From: Flavobacterium beibuense
GTDB lineage: Bacteria; Bacteroidota; Bacteroidia; Flavobacteriales; Flavobacteriaceae
Reading direction: 5' to 3'
DNA: 64,000 bases
Assembly (NCBI RefSeq): GCF_004151245.1
Contig: NZ_JUIW01000006.1
Location: 1-64,000 of the forward strand
Made by a program: the position numbers and the translations under genes. Positions 52,667 through 60,582 of this stretch are shown here, piece by piece (positions within the stretch are counted from its first letter, which is position 1; each line of letters begins with the position of its first letter). The notes below the pieces were generated by a model. That model saw only the letters and a program-made list of their open reading frames with translations. It was not told the DNA's origin and made no database searches.

Positions 52667-53644
52667 TTAAAAACCTGTTGCCTTAAGCTGTAGCCCGGTG
52701 GTTTCATCCAGCCCGAACATCAGGTTCATGTTTTGTATTGCCTGCCCCGAAGCTCCTTTTACAAGGTTGTCTATTACCGATGTGATTAAAAGGTAATCTC
52801 CTTTTTGCTCCAGGCTTATAAAGCATTTGTTGGTTTGTACTGCAAGTTTCAGGTGAATACTATCAGTAGTTACCTTAACAAAAGGTTCGTTGCTGTAATA
52901 GTATTTATACATTGCTGTAACCTCATCAAAGCTTTTGCTCACCTTGGTATAGAGTGTCGCAAATATTCCACGGGTAAAATCGCCACGGTTTGGTATGAAT
53001 AATACTTCCTGATCAAAACCGTTTTGCAGCTGCCCAAGACTTTGTATTATTTCGCCCATATGCTGATGCTCAAAAGCCTTATAGTGTGACATGTTACCAA
53101 TTCGCCAGGGGTGGTGTGAAGTAGCCGATGGCTGAACCCCCGCACCCGTACTACCAGTGGTAGCATTGACGTGTACCGAATTATTAAGTAAGCCGTTTGC
53201 CGCCAAAGGCAATAAAGCTAACTGTATTGCGGTTGCAAAACAACCGGGATTAGCGATATAATGTGCGGATTTAATATGCTCTTTATTCAGTTCCGGAAGG
53301 CCATAAACAAAGCTTTTATCATTAAAAACAGCATCTTTCTGCAAACGGAAATCATTCCCTAAGTCTATTATTCTTGTACTGTCTGAAAAGGTATTGGCTT
53401 CCAGAAAAGCGATAGATTTACCATGTCCTAAACAAAGGAAAACCACATCTATATTTGGGTTAACTGTATCGGTAAAATTAAGTTCAAGGTCGCCATACAG
53501 GTCCTGATGTACACTCGCTACCGAACTGCCCGCATTTGTAGTGCTGTAAACAAAATCAATATTTGCCTGCGGATGGTTTGTCAGCAGTCGTAGCAGTTCA
53601 CCTGCCGTATATCCTGACCCGCCTATAATGCCAATGTTAATCAT
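52667..53644 (-). CDS. argC: N-acyl-gamma-glutamyl-phosphate reductase
   Basis: An NADPH-dependent reductase of 325 residues. The N-terminal nucleotide motif is 'IGIIGGSGYTAGELLRLL' (3-20). The active-site Cys is in 'ANPGCFATAIQLALLPL', and 'TTGSTGAGVQPSATSHHPWR' is present. It overlaps argG by 8 nt, showing tight operon packing. Confidence 0.95.
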   Translation of the reverse strand: MINIGIIGGSGYTAGELLRLLTNHPQANIDFVYSTTNAGSSVASVHQDLYGDLELNFTDTVNPNIDVVFLCLGHGKSIAFLEANTFSDSTRIIDLGNDFRLQKDAVFNDKSFVYGLPELNKEHIKSAHYIANPGCFATAIQLALLPLAANGLLNNSVHVNATTGSTGAGVQPSATSHHPWRIGNMSHYKAFEHQHMGEIIQSLGQLQNGFDQEVLFIPNRGDFTRGIFATLYTKVSKSFDEVTAMYKYYYSNEPFVKVTTDSIHLKLAVQTNKCFISLEQKGDYLLITSVIDNLVKGASGQAIQNMNLMFGLDETTGLQLKATGF

Positions 53645-54830
53645 AGCTTTCTCCGTTTACCTGTGCATAAATATTTTGTGCGTTACCTAATATCTTGATA
53701 AAGCCTTTTGCATCATCCGATGTCCATGCATTGTTAACCTCCCCATACTGTCCGAATTTAGTATTCATTAAATCGTGTGCCGACTCAATTCCGTCAAGGG
53801 TAAAATGATAAGGCTTAAGGCTTACCGTTACTGTACCTGTAACCGTTTTTTGAGTGTCTTCTAAAAACACTTCTATGTTTCTCATTACAGGGTCAAGGTA
53901 TTGCCCTTCATGGAAAAGCATTCCGTACCAGTTGCCCAGTTGCTCTTTCCAGTACATTTGCCATTTACCAAGAACATGTTTCTCTAAAAGGTGGTGCGCC
54001 TTGATAATGATAAGAGGTGCTGCGGCTTCAAAGCCCACACGCCCTTTAATGCCTATTATAGTATCGCCAATGTGTATATCCCTGCCTATTGCAAAGGCCG
54101 AAGCCAGTTCTTCAAGCTTTTGGATATTTACCGATGGCTTGTTAAATTCATTGTTTATACCTGTAAGTTCGCCTTTTTCAAAATGAAGCACAACTTTTTC
54201 AGGTTGTGTTTTTGTTAAAGGAGAAGGGTAGGCCCCTTCCGGTAACGGTTGCGATGAGGTTAGGGTTTCCTTACCGCCCACGCTTGTACCCCATATACCT
54301 TTGTTAATGGAGTACTGAGCTTTTTCCCAACTATATTCCACACCGTTTTGTTGCAGGTAAGCCACTTCTTCCTGACGTGTTAGTTTAAGGTCGCGAATAG
54401 GGGTAATGATGGTCATATCAGGCGCAATCGTCTGAAAAACCATATCAAAACGAATCTGGTCGTTACCGGCCCCGGTACTACCGTGAGCAATAGCTTCTGC
54501 GCCTACGTTTTTTGCATATTTAACCGTTTCCAGTGCCTGGAAAACCCTTTCTGCACTTACCGAAAGTGGGTAGGTATTGTTTTTAAGAACATTACCATAC
54601 ACAAGGTATTTAATGGCTTTTTCGTAAAATTTATCTATAATATCAAGGTTTACGTGGTGCGCACTGCCAAGTTCGTAAGCCCTTGTTTCGATACCGTTTA
54701 ATTCTTCAGGGGTAAAACCTCCCGTATTGATAAGTATGGTATGTACTTCATACCCAAGTTCATTTTTTAGGTACTTAAGGCAGTATGAGGTATCAAGGCC
54801 GCCGCTGTATGCTAAAACTACTTTCTTCAT
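53637..54830 (-). CDS. argG: Argininosuccinate synthase
   Basis: Joins citrulline and aspartate with ATP. It is 397 residues. The PP-loop is 'VVLAYSGGLDTSYCL' (3-17). 'AIAHGSTGAGNDQIRFD' follows, then 'WGTSVGGKETLTSSQPLPEGAYP'. This is the shorter type of ArgG. Its ATG overlaps the stop of the GNAT gene (TAATG), so translation of the two is coupled. Confidence 0.95.
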   Translation of the reverse strand: MKKVVLAYSGGLDTSYCLKYLKNELGYEVHTILINTGGFTPEELNGIETRAYELGSAHHVNLDIIDKFYEKAIKYLVYGNVLKNNTYPLSVSAERVFQALETVKYAKNVGAEAIAHGSTGAGNDQIRFDMVFQTIAPDMTIITPIRDLKLTRQEEVAYLQQNGVEYSWEKAQYSINKGIWGTSVGGKETLTSSQPLPEGAYPSPLTKTQPEKVVLHFEKGELTGINNEFNKPSVNIQKLEELASAFAIGRDIHIGDTIIGIKGRVGFEAAAPLIIIKAHHLLEKHVLGKWQMYWKEQLGNWYGMLFHEGQYLDPVMRNIEVFLEDTQKTVTGTVTVSLKPYHFTLDGIESAHDLMNTKFGQYGEVNNAWTSDDAKGFIKILGNAQNIYAQVNGESYD

Positions 54831-55453
54831 TATACTTTTTCTTTTTTAAGGAAAAGTGCCAGCTTTATGTTTTTAAGCCTTAACAACACTTTTTTGTTAA
54901 ACGTGTATTTTTCTTCTGTTTTCTTTTTTGCCGGGTCATACAGCATACCGGTACAAAGGCACATTTTATACTCTTTGCGTTCCAGTATATCAAAATTTGA
55001 GCAGCCACGGCATCCGTTCCAAAAACTAGGATCATCTGTAAGCTCGCTAAATGGTACAGGCTTATACCCTAAATCTGAGTTGATTTTCATTACGGCAAGG
55101 CCTGTGGTAATACCAAATATTTTTGCTCCCGGATATTTTTCCTGAGAGTATTTAAATACTCTTTCCTTTATCTTTTTTGCCAAGCCAAGCGCCCTGTAAT
55201 CAGGATGCACAATAAGCCCTGAGTTGGCCACAAACTTTCCGTGTGACCAGCTTTCGATATAACAGAAACCTGCAAACTTACCGTCTACAGTGGCTACAAC
55301 CGCATCACGGTTTTCTATTTTTTTCATAATATACTCAGGGGTTCTGCGGGCAATACCGGTACCTCTTTGTATCGCAGAAGCATTTATGGTTTCGCATATC
55401 TCTTCTGCAAACTTGTAATGCTCTTCATGAGCTATCACGATAGATATATTCAT
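54830..55453 (-). CDS. GNAT acyltransferase, probable first enzyme of the arginine pathway
   Basis: A 207-residue GNAT-fold protein, first in the arg operon. The acyl-CoA-binding region is 'SGLIVHPDYRALGLAKKIKERV' (with R/Q-x-x-G-x-A). A Cys-rich segment CX2C-X13-CXC ('NGCRGC' and 'MCLCTG') could bind zinc. The C-terminus is very basic ('LLRLKNIKLALFLKKEK'). No argA or argJ is present, so this is the best candidate for the N-acetyl- or N-succinyl-glutamate synthase that feeds ArgB. That role rests on operon position and fold, not on a diagnostic motif. Confidence 0.75.
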   Translation of the reverse strand: MNISIVIAHEEHYKFAEEICETINASAIQRGTGIARRTPEYIMKKIENRDAVVATVDGKFAGFCYIESWSHGKFVANSGLIVHPDYRALGLAKKIKERVFKYSQEKYPGAKIFGITTGLAVMKINSDLGYKPVPFSELTDDPSFWNGCRGCSNFDILERKEYKMCLCTGMLYDPAKKKTEEKYTFNKKVLLRLKNIKLALFLKKEKV

Positions 55454-55460
55454 TTCAGTA

Positions 55461-55529
55461 CTAATAGAAATAAATTAATATATAATCAATAAAATAAACC
55501 TTGGGAAAGAACCGGACGGACCGGAACAT
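55461..55529 (-). CDS. Possible second leader ORF directly upstream of the GNAT gene
   Basis: A 22-codon frame (MFRSVRFFPKVYFIDYILIY plus two residues) ends 7 nt before the GNAT start. Codons 3 and 6 are both CGG (Arg), next to a GC-rich inverted repeat CCGG-tccgt-CCGG. Its short length and hydrophobic, Tyr/Ile-rich end make it uncertain; it may be chance. Confidence 0.2.
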   Translation of the reverse strand: MFRSVRFFPKVYFIDYILIYFY

Positions 55530-55661
55530 AGTAATATTGCAGACCTTACGGCCTGAAGCGTCGTCGATTCTGAAAAGAATTAAGATTGCTGATAAAAGAA
55601 CGGCCCTTTGATTGAGACCTTAAAAAAACAGAGTTTGTTTTCAATTCAATTAAAAATAAAG

Positions 55662-55769
55662 TTAATACTAAATAAAGGGCACTCTAAGTGAGGCGGTATT
55701 ATCATACCAGCCGTATTATCCGGTAATTTAGCCGGATAGGTGATTGACCCTTAGGGAGTTTAGTATTAA
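55662..55769 (-). promoter_or_regulatory. Structured arg operon leader RNA (attenuator or aptamer-like)
   Basis: On the minus strand, TTAATACTAAA (plus 55759-55769) pairs with TTTAGTATTAA (plus 55662-55672) over 11 bp. Enclosed are hairpin H1 with TATCCGG/CCGGATA arms (plus 55717-55738, 8-nt loop), hairpin H2 GGC-t-GGTAT/ATACC-GCC with a GATA loop (plus 55692-55712), and a small CACT/AGTG hairpin (plus 55680-55690). The arginine codons of the leader ORF lie in H1 and H2. No strong intrinsic terminator follows; the best is a weak AAAACA/TGTTTT hairpin with a T run near 55622-55641. Confidence 0.55.
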
Positions 55770-55785
55770 AAATATTTTTATTCAT
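55702..55785 (-). CDS. Putative arginine leader peptide (27 residues, Arg-rich end)
   Basis: A 27-codon frame begins 5 nt after a -7 promoter box and reads MNKNIFNTKLPKGQSPIRLN followed by YRIIRLV, then TGA. Arg occurs at positions 18, 22 and 25, and all three codons are CGG, apparently a rarely used codon in the neighbouring genes. The codons fall in the arms of hairpins H1 and H2 of the leader RNA, the arrangement expected if ribosomes stalling on Arg codons control the RNA fold. No homologue is known to me. The alternative is that the CGG triplets are merely part of GC-rich RNA stems. Confidence 0.45.
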   Translation of the reverse strand: MNKNIFNTKLPKGQSPIRLNYRIIRLV

Positions 55786-55790
55786 CGTTG

Positions 55791-55798
55791 CAAATGTA
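55791..55798 (-). promoter_or_regulatory. -7 promoter element of the arg operon
   Basis: The minus-strand TACATTTG matches TAnnTTTG and lies about 338 nt upstream of the first arg gene and 5 nt upstream of the leader ORF. A -33 TTG at the usual spacing is missing. Confidence 0.55.
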
Positions 55799-55955
55799 TA
55801 ATTAAATTTAAACGATGGCTGTTAATTTTTTTGTTAAACCTCTATTTTTAAGTAATAAATGATAAAAAGGTTTTTTGATTTAATATTTGAAATTTTTTTT
55901 AGGGTAAAATTTTTAAATATTAATTTTTTTGGCTTTAAAAAACAAGGGTATTTAT

Positions 55956-55983
55956 AAAAAAGCCCCTCTATTGAGGGGCTTTA
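55956..55983 (-). terminator. Intrinsic terminator of fahA
   Basis: An AAAAGCCCCTC/GAGGGGCTTT stem with a TATT loop sits just downstream of the fahA stop on the minus strand. Confidence 0.9.
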
Positions 55984-55987
55984 AGTA

Positions 55988-57274
55988 TTATTTTTTACTG
56001 AAAGGAGGCAATAATTTGCTGCTTACCTCACCAAAACCTATTCTTATATTATCGTTTTGGCAGTAACCGCGCATAATTACGGTATCTCCGTCTTCAATAA
56101 ATTTACGCTCTGTACCGTCGCTTAATTTAAGCGGGTTTTGTCCGCCCCATGTAAGTTCAAGCATAGACCCGAAGCTATCAGGAGTTGGGCCCGAAATTGT
56201 ACCACTACCCATTAAGTCGCCCGAGTTAACACGGCAACCGTTTACTGTATGGTGAGCAAGTTGCTGTGCCATGCTCCAGTACATATATTTAAAGTTAGAG
56301 TTAGATATTACGGTTTCTTCACCATCTTCAGGAGCGATAGCTACCTGTAGTTTGATATCAAAAGCATGCTCTCCTTCCTGTTGTAAGTACTCTAACGGTT
56401 TAGGGTCGTTTTGCTCAGGACCTGAAGCACGGAAAGGCTCAAGGGCATCAAGCGTTACAATCCAAGGAGATACTGAAGAAGCAAAGTTCTTGGCAAGGAA
56501 TGGTCCTAATGGTACATATTCCCATTTTTGGATATCACGTGCACTCCAGTCGTTAAACAGTACCATACCAAAAATGTGGTCTTCTGCCTCATCAACAGGA
56601 ATAGGTTCTCCCATAATATTAGCATCTGTAGTGATGAAAGCCATTTCAAGCTCAAAGTCAACACGCTTAGAAGGACCAAATACCGGTTGTGTTTCTCCCG
56701 GAGGAAGTGTTTGTCCGTTTGGACGGTGAACCGGGATGCCTGAAGGTACAATAGTAGAACTTCTGCCGTGGTAGCCTACAGGAATGTGAAGCCAGTTTGG
56801 TAAAAGTGCATTATCCGGGTCACGGAACATTTTACCTACGTTAGTAGCGTGTTCGCGGCTAGAGTAGAAATCGGTATAATCTCCAATAAGTACCGGAAGC
56901 TGCATTTCCACATCTTCTATATTAAAGATAACGACTTCCTTATGTTTGTCGTTATCTCTTAGTTCAGGGTTATTGCTGTCAAAAATATCTGCAATACGAT
57001 TTCTTACAAGGCGCCATGTCTTTTTTCCGTCAGAAATAAAGTCATTAAGCGTATCCTGCATAAACATGTCGTCTGTAAGTTCAATACCTTCAAAGTAGTT
57101 TAATTGCTGCAGTGCACCTAAGTCTATCGCATAATTACCTATCCTTGTTCCTATCGTTATTACATCATCTTTTGTTATGAAAACGCCAAACGGAATGTTT
57201 TGTATAGGGAAATCGCTGTCTTGTGGTACATTAAGCCACGATTTTCTGGATGGGTCGTTTGCTGTTAATGTCAT
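55988..57274 (-). CDS. fahA: Fumarylacetoacetase
   Basis: The last step of tyrosine degradation: splits fumarylacetoacetate into fumarate and acetoacetate. The ATG at 57274 (MTLTANDPSRKSWLNVPQDS) gives 428 residues and matches the conserved start. An ATG at 57307 adds 11 non-conserved residues. Features are 'DYTDFYSSREHATNVGKMFR' (metal Asp and catalytic His), 'LPVGYHGRSSTIVPSG', 'RVDFELEMAF', 'LFNDWSARDIQKWEYVPLGP' and 'GDLMGSGTISGP'. Other tyrosine-degradation genes are not nearby. It is divergent from glyA with a consensus promoter. Confidence 0.95.
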   Translation of the reverse strand: MTLTANDPSRKSWLNVPQDSDFPIQNIPFGVFITKDDVITIGTRIGNYAIDLGALQQLNYFEGIELTDDMFMQDTLNDFISDGKKTWRLVRNRIADIFDSNNPELRDNDKHKEVVIFNIEDVEMQLPVLIGDYTDFYSSREHATNVGKMFRDPDNALLPNWLHIPVGYHGRSSTIVPSGIPVHRPNGQTLPPGETQPVFGPSKRVDFELEMAFITTDANIMGEPIPVDEAEDHIFGMVLFNDWSARDIQKWEYVPLGPFLAKNFASSVSPWIVTLDALEPFRASGPEQNDPKPLEYLQQEGEHAFDIKLQVAIAPEDGEETVISNSNFKYMYWSMAQQLAHHTVNGCRVNSGDLMGSGTISGPTPDSFGSMLELTWGGQNPLKLSDGTERKFIEDGDTVIMRGYCQNDNIRIGFGEVSSKLLPPFSKK

Positions 57275-57311
57275 ATCTGTATGTTTGTGTATTATTTTGT
57301 TTTTCAAGTAT

Positions 57312-57341
57312 CAAATATACTTTGCTATATCGTTTTGACAA
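57312..57341 (-). promoter_or_regulatory. Consensus promoter of fahA
   Basis: On the minus strand, TTG (plus 57339-57341) and TATATTTG (plus 57312-57319) are separated by exactly 19 nt, matching the Flavobacterium consensus. Confidence 0.8.
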
Positions 57342-57346
57342 ACGAT
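57329..57346. promoter_or_regulatory. Palindrome between divergent fahA and glyA promoters (candidate operator)
   Basis: ATCGTTT-tgac-AAACGAT is a perfect 7-bp inverted repeat with a 4-nt spacer. It overlaps the -33 element of fahA and lies just upstream of the glyA -7 box, a position suited to a repressor. Confidence 0.5.
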
Positions 57347-57352
57347 TTTTTG

Positions 57353-57360
57353 TATTTTTG
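57353..57360 (+). promoter_or_regulatory. -7 promoter element of glyA
   Basis: TATTTTTG matches TAnnTTTG 26 nt before the glyA start. The nearest TTG is 15 nt upstream, closer than the usual 19. Confidence 0.5.
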
Positions 57361-57386
57361 ACGGCAAATTAACGAAAAAATATAAA

Positions 57387-58661
57387 ATGCAACGCGACGA
57401 ACAAATTTTCGACCTGATTCTTGAAGAGCAGGACAGGCAGATAAACGGACTGGAACTTATTGCATCAGAAAACTTTGTGAGCGACCAGGTAATGGAAGCA
57501 GCAGGTTCTGTACTTACTAATAAATATGCTGAAGGGTATCCCGGAAGAAGATATTATGGCGGATGTGAAGTAGTGGATGTTATCGAGCAGATAGCTATAG
57601 ACAGAGCGAAAACCTTGTTTGGTGCAGAGTATGCAAACGTGCAGCCGCACTCAGGATCTCAGGCAAATGCTTCTGTTTTCCATGCGTGCTTAAAACCCGG
57701 TGACAAAATTTTAGGTTTTGACCTTTCTCATGGTGGTCACCTAACTCACGGTTCTCCGGTAAACTTTTCAGGAAGGCTGTACAATCCTGTATTCTACGGA
57801 GTAGAGAAGGAGACAGGAAGACTTAATTATGATAAAATACAGGAAGTAGCTACTAAAGAGCAGCCTAAAATGATTATTGCAGGTGCTTCGGCTTATTCCC
57901 GTGATATGGACTTTAAACGTTTCAGGGAGATTGCAGACAGCGTAGGAGCTATACTTCTTGCTGATATTTCTCACCCTGCAGGGCTTATTGCAAAAGGACT
58001 TTTAAGCGACCCTATCCCTTATTGCCACATTGTGACTACTACAACTCACAAAACACTAAGAGGACCAAGAGGTGGTATGATACTTATGGGTAAAGATTTT
58101 GAAAATCCATGGGGTATTACAACTCCTAAAGGAGAGGTAAGAATGATGTCGTCTTTACTTGATGCTGCCGTATTTCCTGGTAACCAGGGTGGGCCGTTAG
58201 AGCACATTATCGCTGCTAAGGCTGTTGCCTTTGGTGAAGCTTTAAGCGATGAGTTCTTCCGTTACACACTACAGGTACAAAAAAATGCTAAGGCAATGGC
58301 TGAAGCTTTTGTTAAGAGAGGATATGATATTATTTCCGGAGGTACAGATAACCACATGATGCTTATCGACCTTAGAAACAAAAATATTACAGGTAAAGAA
58401 GCAGAGAACGCATTAGTGAAAGCTGAAATTACTGTAAACAAAAATATGGTTCCGTTTGATGATAAGTCTCCGTTTGTAACATCAGGTATCCGTGTGGGTA
58501 CAGCTGCAATCACTACACGTGGTTTAGTTGAGGCTGATATGGAAACTGTAGTGGACCTTATCGACAGAGTAGTTATGAATCATACTAACGAAGAAGTTAT
58601 TGAAGAGGTAGCTGATGAGGTAAATGCAATGATGGGCGAAAGACCAATTTTTGTATTCTAA
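57387..58661 (+). CDS. glyA: Serine hydroxymethyltransferase
   Basis: Interconverts serine and glycine with tetrahydrofolate. It is 424 residues, normal length. Features are '[20 protein letters not shown]', '[20 protein letters not shown]', '[14 protein letters not shown]', and the PLP Lys in '[15 protein letters not shown]'. '[21 protein letters not shown]' follows. It is monocistronic, with a terminator. It is divergent from fahA. Confidence 0.97.
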   Translation: MQRDEQIFDLILEEQDRQINGLELIASENFVSDQVMEAAGSVLTNKYAEGYPGRRYYGGCEVVDVIEQIAIDRAKTLFGAEYANVQPHSGSQANASVFHACLKPGDKILGFDLSHGGHLTHGSPVNFSGRLYNPVFYGVEKETGRLNYDKIQEVATKEQPKMIIAGASAYSRDMDFKRFREIADSVGAILLADISHPAGLIAKGLLSDPIPYCHIVTTTTHKTLRGPRGGMILMGKDFENPWGITTPKGEVRMMSSLLDAAVFPGNQGGPLEHIIAAKAVAFGEALSDEFFRYTLQVQKNAKAMAEAFVKRGYDIISGGTDNHMMLIDLRNKNITGKEAENALVKAEITVNKNMVPFDDKSPFVTSGIRVGTAAITTRGLVEADMETVVDLIDRVVMNHTNEEVIEEVADEVNAMMGERPIFVF

Positions 58662-58682
58662 TTCAGAAACACAACAGATATT

Positions 58683-58714
58683 AAAAATCCCTCCCGAAAC
58701 GGAGGGATTTTTTT
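58683..58714 (+). terminator. Intrinsic terminator of glyA
   Basis: An AAAATCCCTCC/GGAGGGATTTT stem with a CGAAAC loop is followed by a T run. Confidence 0.9.
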
Positions 58715-58855
58715 ATGTAAAAAAGTTGGGGTGTGCAGTTCGTCGGGTTTTATATTGATTTTACCATAATTAAATGATTTAGTGATATTTCACGTACTAA
58801 ATATTTCTTAATTTTATTGTCAGGAAAACTGAATATCAATTAAAACCGGGGCGTT

Positions 58856-59290
58856 ATGAGGAAGTATTACATCTTTTTAATACTATTATTTTCGCTAGCT
58901 GCCGCCAATGCACAAAGTTTCGGTAACTCGGAAATAAGGGTAGACGGCACTTACGATATTAATATGCTTATTTATGGCGTATGGCTGCGGCAGGGCACTA
59001 CTGGAAATGTTACCATGCGATTTAACCAAACCCCCGAAGGTATAACCACTGCTGTAAACATGGTTAAAAAAATGCTTGCCGATAATGGTAAAAGCATGGA
59101 AAACCCTGATATTTTTAACAGCTTTGAAGGAAGTGACCTTAACCGAAGGGATTCCGGAAAAATGCATTACTCCATACAGGCAGGAAATTCACGAATAAAT
59201 GAGGGATGGATTCTGGAAGACGGATCTGTTTTACAGTTGCTCTTTGGAGCCTGTAATTATGAGGTGAATATTATAAACGCCTATAAATAA
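58856..59290 (+). CDS. Small secreted protein, paralogue of the protein at 60116
   Basis: A 144-residue protein with a signal peptide ending 'AAANAQ' (about residue 20). The mature part aligns with the protein at 60116-60547. Shared positions are 'QSFG', the following 'V-x-G', 'TMRF-Q-T-GI-AV', 'NP/RPD', 'R-N-W', 'DGS-LQL' and the end 'YEVN-NAYK/FK'. I do not recognise a family. The conserved C-terminal DGS-LQL-YEVN pattern suggests a compact beta domain. It has no clear promoter box and is followed by a hairpin. Confidence 0.68.
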   Translation: MRKYYIFLILLFSLAAANAQSFGNSEIRVDGTYDINMLIYGVWLRQGTTGNVTMRFNQTPEGITTAVNMVKKMLADNGKSMENPDIFNSFEGSDLNRRDSGKMHYSIQAGNSRINEGWILEDGSVLQLLFGACNYEVNIINAYK

Positions 59291-59325
59291 AAAAGACCCG
59301 TGGGTGGAAGCCCCTGGGTCTTTAA
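59291..59325 (+). terminator. Likely terminator after the first paralogue
   Basis: AAAGACCC/GGGTCTTT arms with an internal GGG/CCC pairing form a hairpin directly after the stop codon at 59290. The T run is short, so efficiency is uncertain. Confidence 0.6.
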
Positions 59326-59407
59326 ATTGTTGGTCCATAACATGACCAGCAATGAGCGGCAAATGTATTGCTAATATTTGATTAACACTACAAAAATCTG
59401 CATTATT

Positions 59408-59980
59408 TTACTTTACTATTATCTCGTGTTTTGTGAGCAGTCCCTTAAGTCCTGATTGTGAAAATATTGCCCTTTTCAATTTATTCTTTTCAGGGTCTAT
59501 TGTAAAGTTATAACTGCTGTAAAAATCGGTTTTATTGGCAATTGTATCCATAAAAACACTTTTATGAAGGTCACAATTGTCAAATATGGCTCCGGTTAAG
59601 TCGGCACTCATGAAATCGGCTGCTATAATACGGCAATCTGTAAACACGGTACTTTTCATTTTCAGGGTATAAAACTTGGCATAGTCAAGAATACAATCCT
59701 TAAACTCAAACTTAAACAGCAGTGAATCTACCATAGCAAAGTTTACTCCTGTAAAATTACATCCGGTAAACATCACATCCCTAAACGATACATAGTTTAT
59801 CCTGGCTTCTGTAAAGTCACAGTTTACAAATTCGCAGTCAATAAAAGCCACGCCTAAGTAATTACATTCTGTAAAATTGCAATTGGTAAACGTACAGCGT
59901 TCAAAATCTTTGTACATAATGTCATCAGTGCCAAATATCTTGTCGGTAACCTGTAAGTCGAGTATGTAGTTTGAAGACAT
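59408..59980 (-). CDS. Pentapeptide-repeat protein
   Basis: A 190-residue protein built of A(D/N)LxX-type pentapeptides forming a right-handed quadrilateral beta-helix: 'CTFTNCNFTECNYLGVAFID', 'CEFVNCDFTEARINYVSFRD' and 'CRIIAADFMSADLTGAIFDN'. A short non-repeat C-terminus ends 'KHEIIVK'. The cysteine-rich repeat positions are notable. Qnr-type gyrase-protecting proteins belong to this superfamily, but the repeats here lack a diagnostic Qnr loop pattern that I could identify. It is a single gene on the opposite strand between the two paralogous secreted proteins. Confidence 0.82.
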   Translation of the reverse strand: MSSNYILDLQVTDKIFGTDDIMYKDFERCTFTNCNFTECNYLGVAFIDCEFVNCDFTEARINYVSFRDVMFTGCNFTGVNFAMVDSLLFKFEFKDCILDYAKFYTLKMKSTVFTDCRIIAADFMSADLTGAIFDNCDLHKSVFMDTIANKTDFYSSYNFTIDPEKNKLKRAIFSQSGLKGLLTKHEIIVK

Positions 59981-60115
59981 AATGTGGGTTTTAGGGAAGC
60001 AAGTTAGTGAATAGCGGTTTTTAAGAAGTCGTATTTTGTGATTTTATTAAAACAAAGACATTTTATAATGGCTAACTTAGTGATACTTAATTAGTAACTA
60101 AATAAAAAAAGAATT

Positions 60116-60547
60116 ATGAAAAAAACAGTATTCACACTTTTATTTTTACTTAGTGTAGCATTTGTACAGGCACAATCTTTTGGAGCGTCAGGGCTTAGTG
60201 TAAGAGGGAATTTTTCTAATGCTAAAGATTACCAAAAGTGGTTTAGGATAGGCAATACAAACGATGCCACCATGAAGTTTGAACAAACCGAGAAAGGTAT
60301 TGACGAAGCTGTAGCTACAATACAGCGTATGTTAGTTGAAAATAACCTTGATGTTGGCAGACCCGATGTTTATAAGAGTGTAAAGGTAGAAGGGACAGGT
60401 AGCGATACCGCAAGACTAAACAGATTAATAATGTCAGGTGATGCAAGGGTTAATCTTGCCTGGTTTGCGCCCGACGGATCTACATTACAACTTTTCTTAG
60501 ATAAAAACAGTTATGAGGTTAATGTAATGAATGCCTTTAAGATGTAA
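60116..60547 (+). CDS. Small secreted protein, paralogue of the protein at 58856
   Basis: A 143-residue protein with a signal peptide ending 'FVQAQ' (about residue 20). It shares the layout of the protein at 58856-59290: QSFG start, 'TMKFEQTEKGIDEAV', 'RPDVYKSV', 'GDARVNLAW', 'DGSTLQLF' and 'YEVNVMNAFKM'. The function is unknown. It is followed after 35 nt by the Crp/Fnr regulator, without a terminator between them, so read-through is possible. Confidence 0.68.
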   Translation: MKKTVFTLLFLLSVAFVQAQSFGASGLSVRGNFSNAKDYQKWFRIGNTNDATMKFEQTEKGIDEAVATIQRMLVENNLDVGRPDVYKSVKVEGTGSDTARLNRLIMSGDARVNLAWFAPDGSTLQLFLDKNSYEVNVMNAFKM

Positions 60548-60582
60548 TAAATATGTACCTTAGGCTCTCTTAATAGGGAAGT

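Larger units (their letters stand above)
55454..55987. other. Long non-coding region upstream of the arg operon
   Basis: This 534-nt gap holds, on the minus strand, the arg leader (about 55454-55785) and its -7 box (55791-55798). From 55799 to 55955 the DNA is extremely AT-rich with no ORF or repeat seen. The fahA terminator lies at 55956-55983. The leader features are listed separately. Confidence 0.8.

Noticed and set aside
55622..55641. Strong intrinsic attenuator terminator in the arg leader
   Set aside because: The only candidate is a 6-bp A/T hairpin (AAAACA/TGTTTT) with a T run. It is too weak to assert as a terminator, though it may matter if the leader works by attenuation.
57275..57307. 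ATG at 57307 as the fumarylacetoacetase start
   Set aside because: It lies immediately next to the consensus -7 box of the fahA promoter (57312-57319), leaving no room for an untranslated leader, and the extra residues are non-conserved.
59408..59980. Qnr-type quinolone-resistance protein
   Set aside because: The pentapeptide repeats are present, but the length (190 residues), Cys-rich repeat positions and non-repeat C-terminus do not support a specific Qnr assignment by eye.
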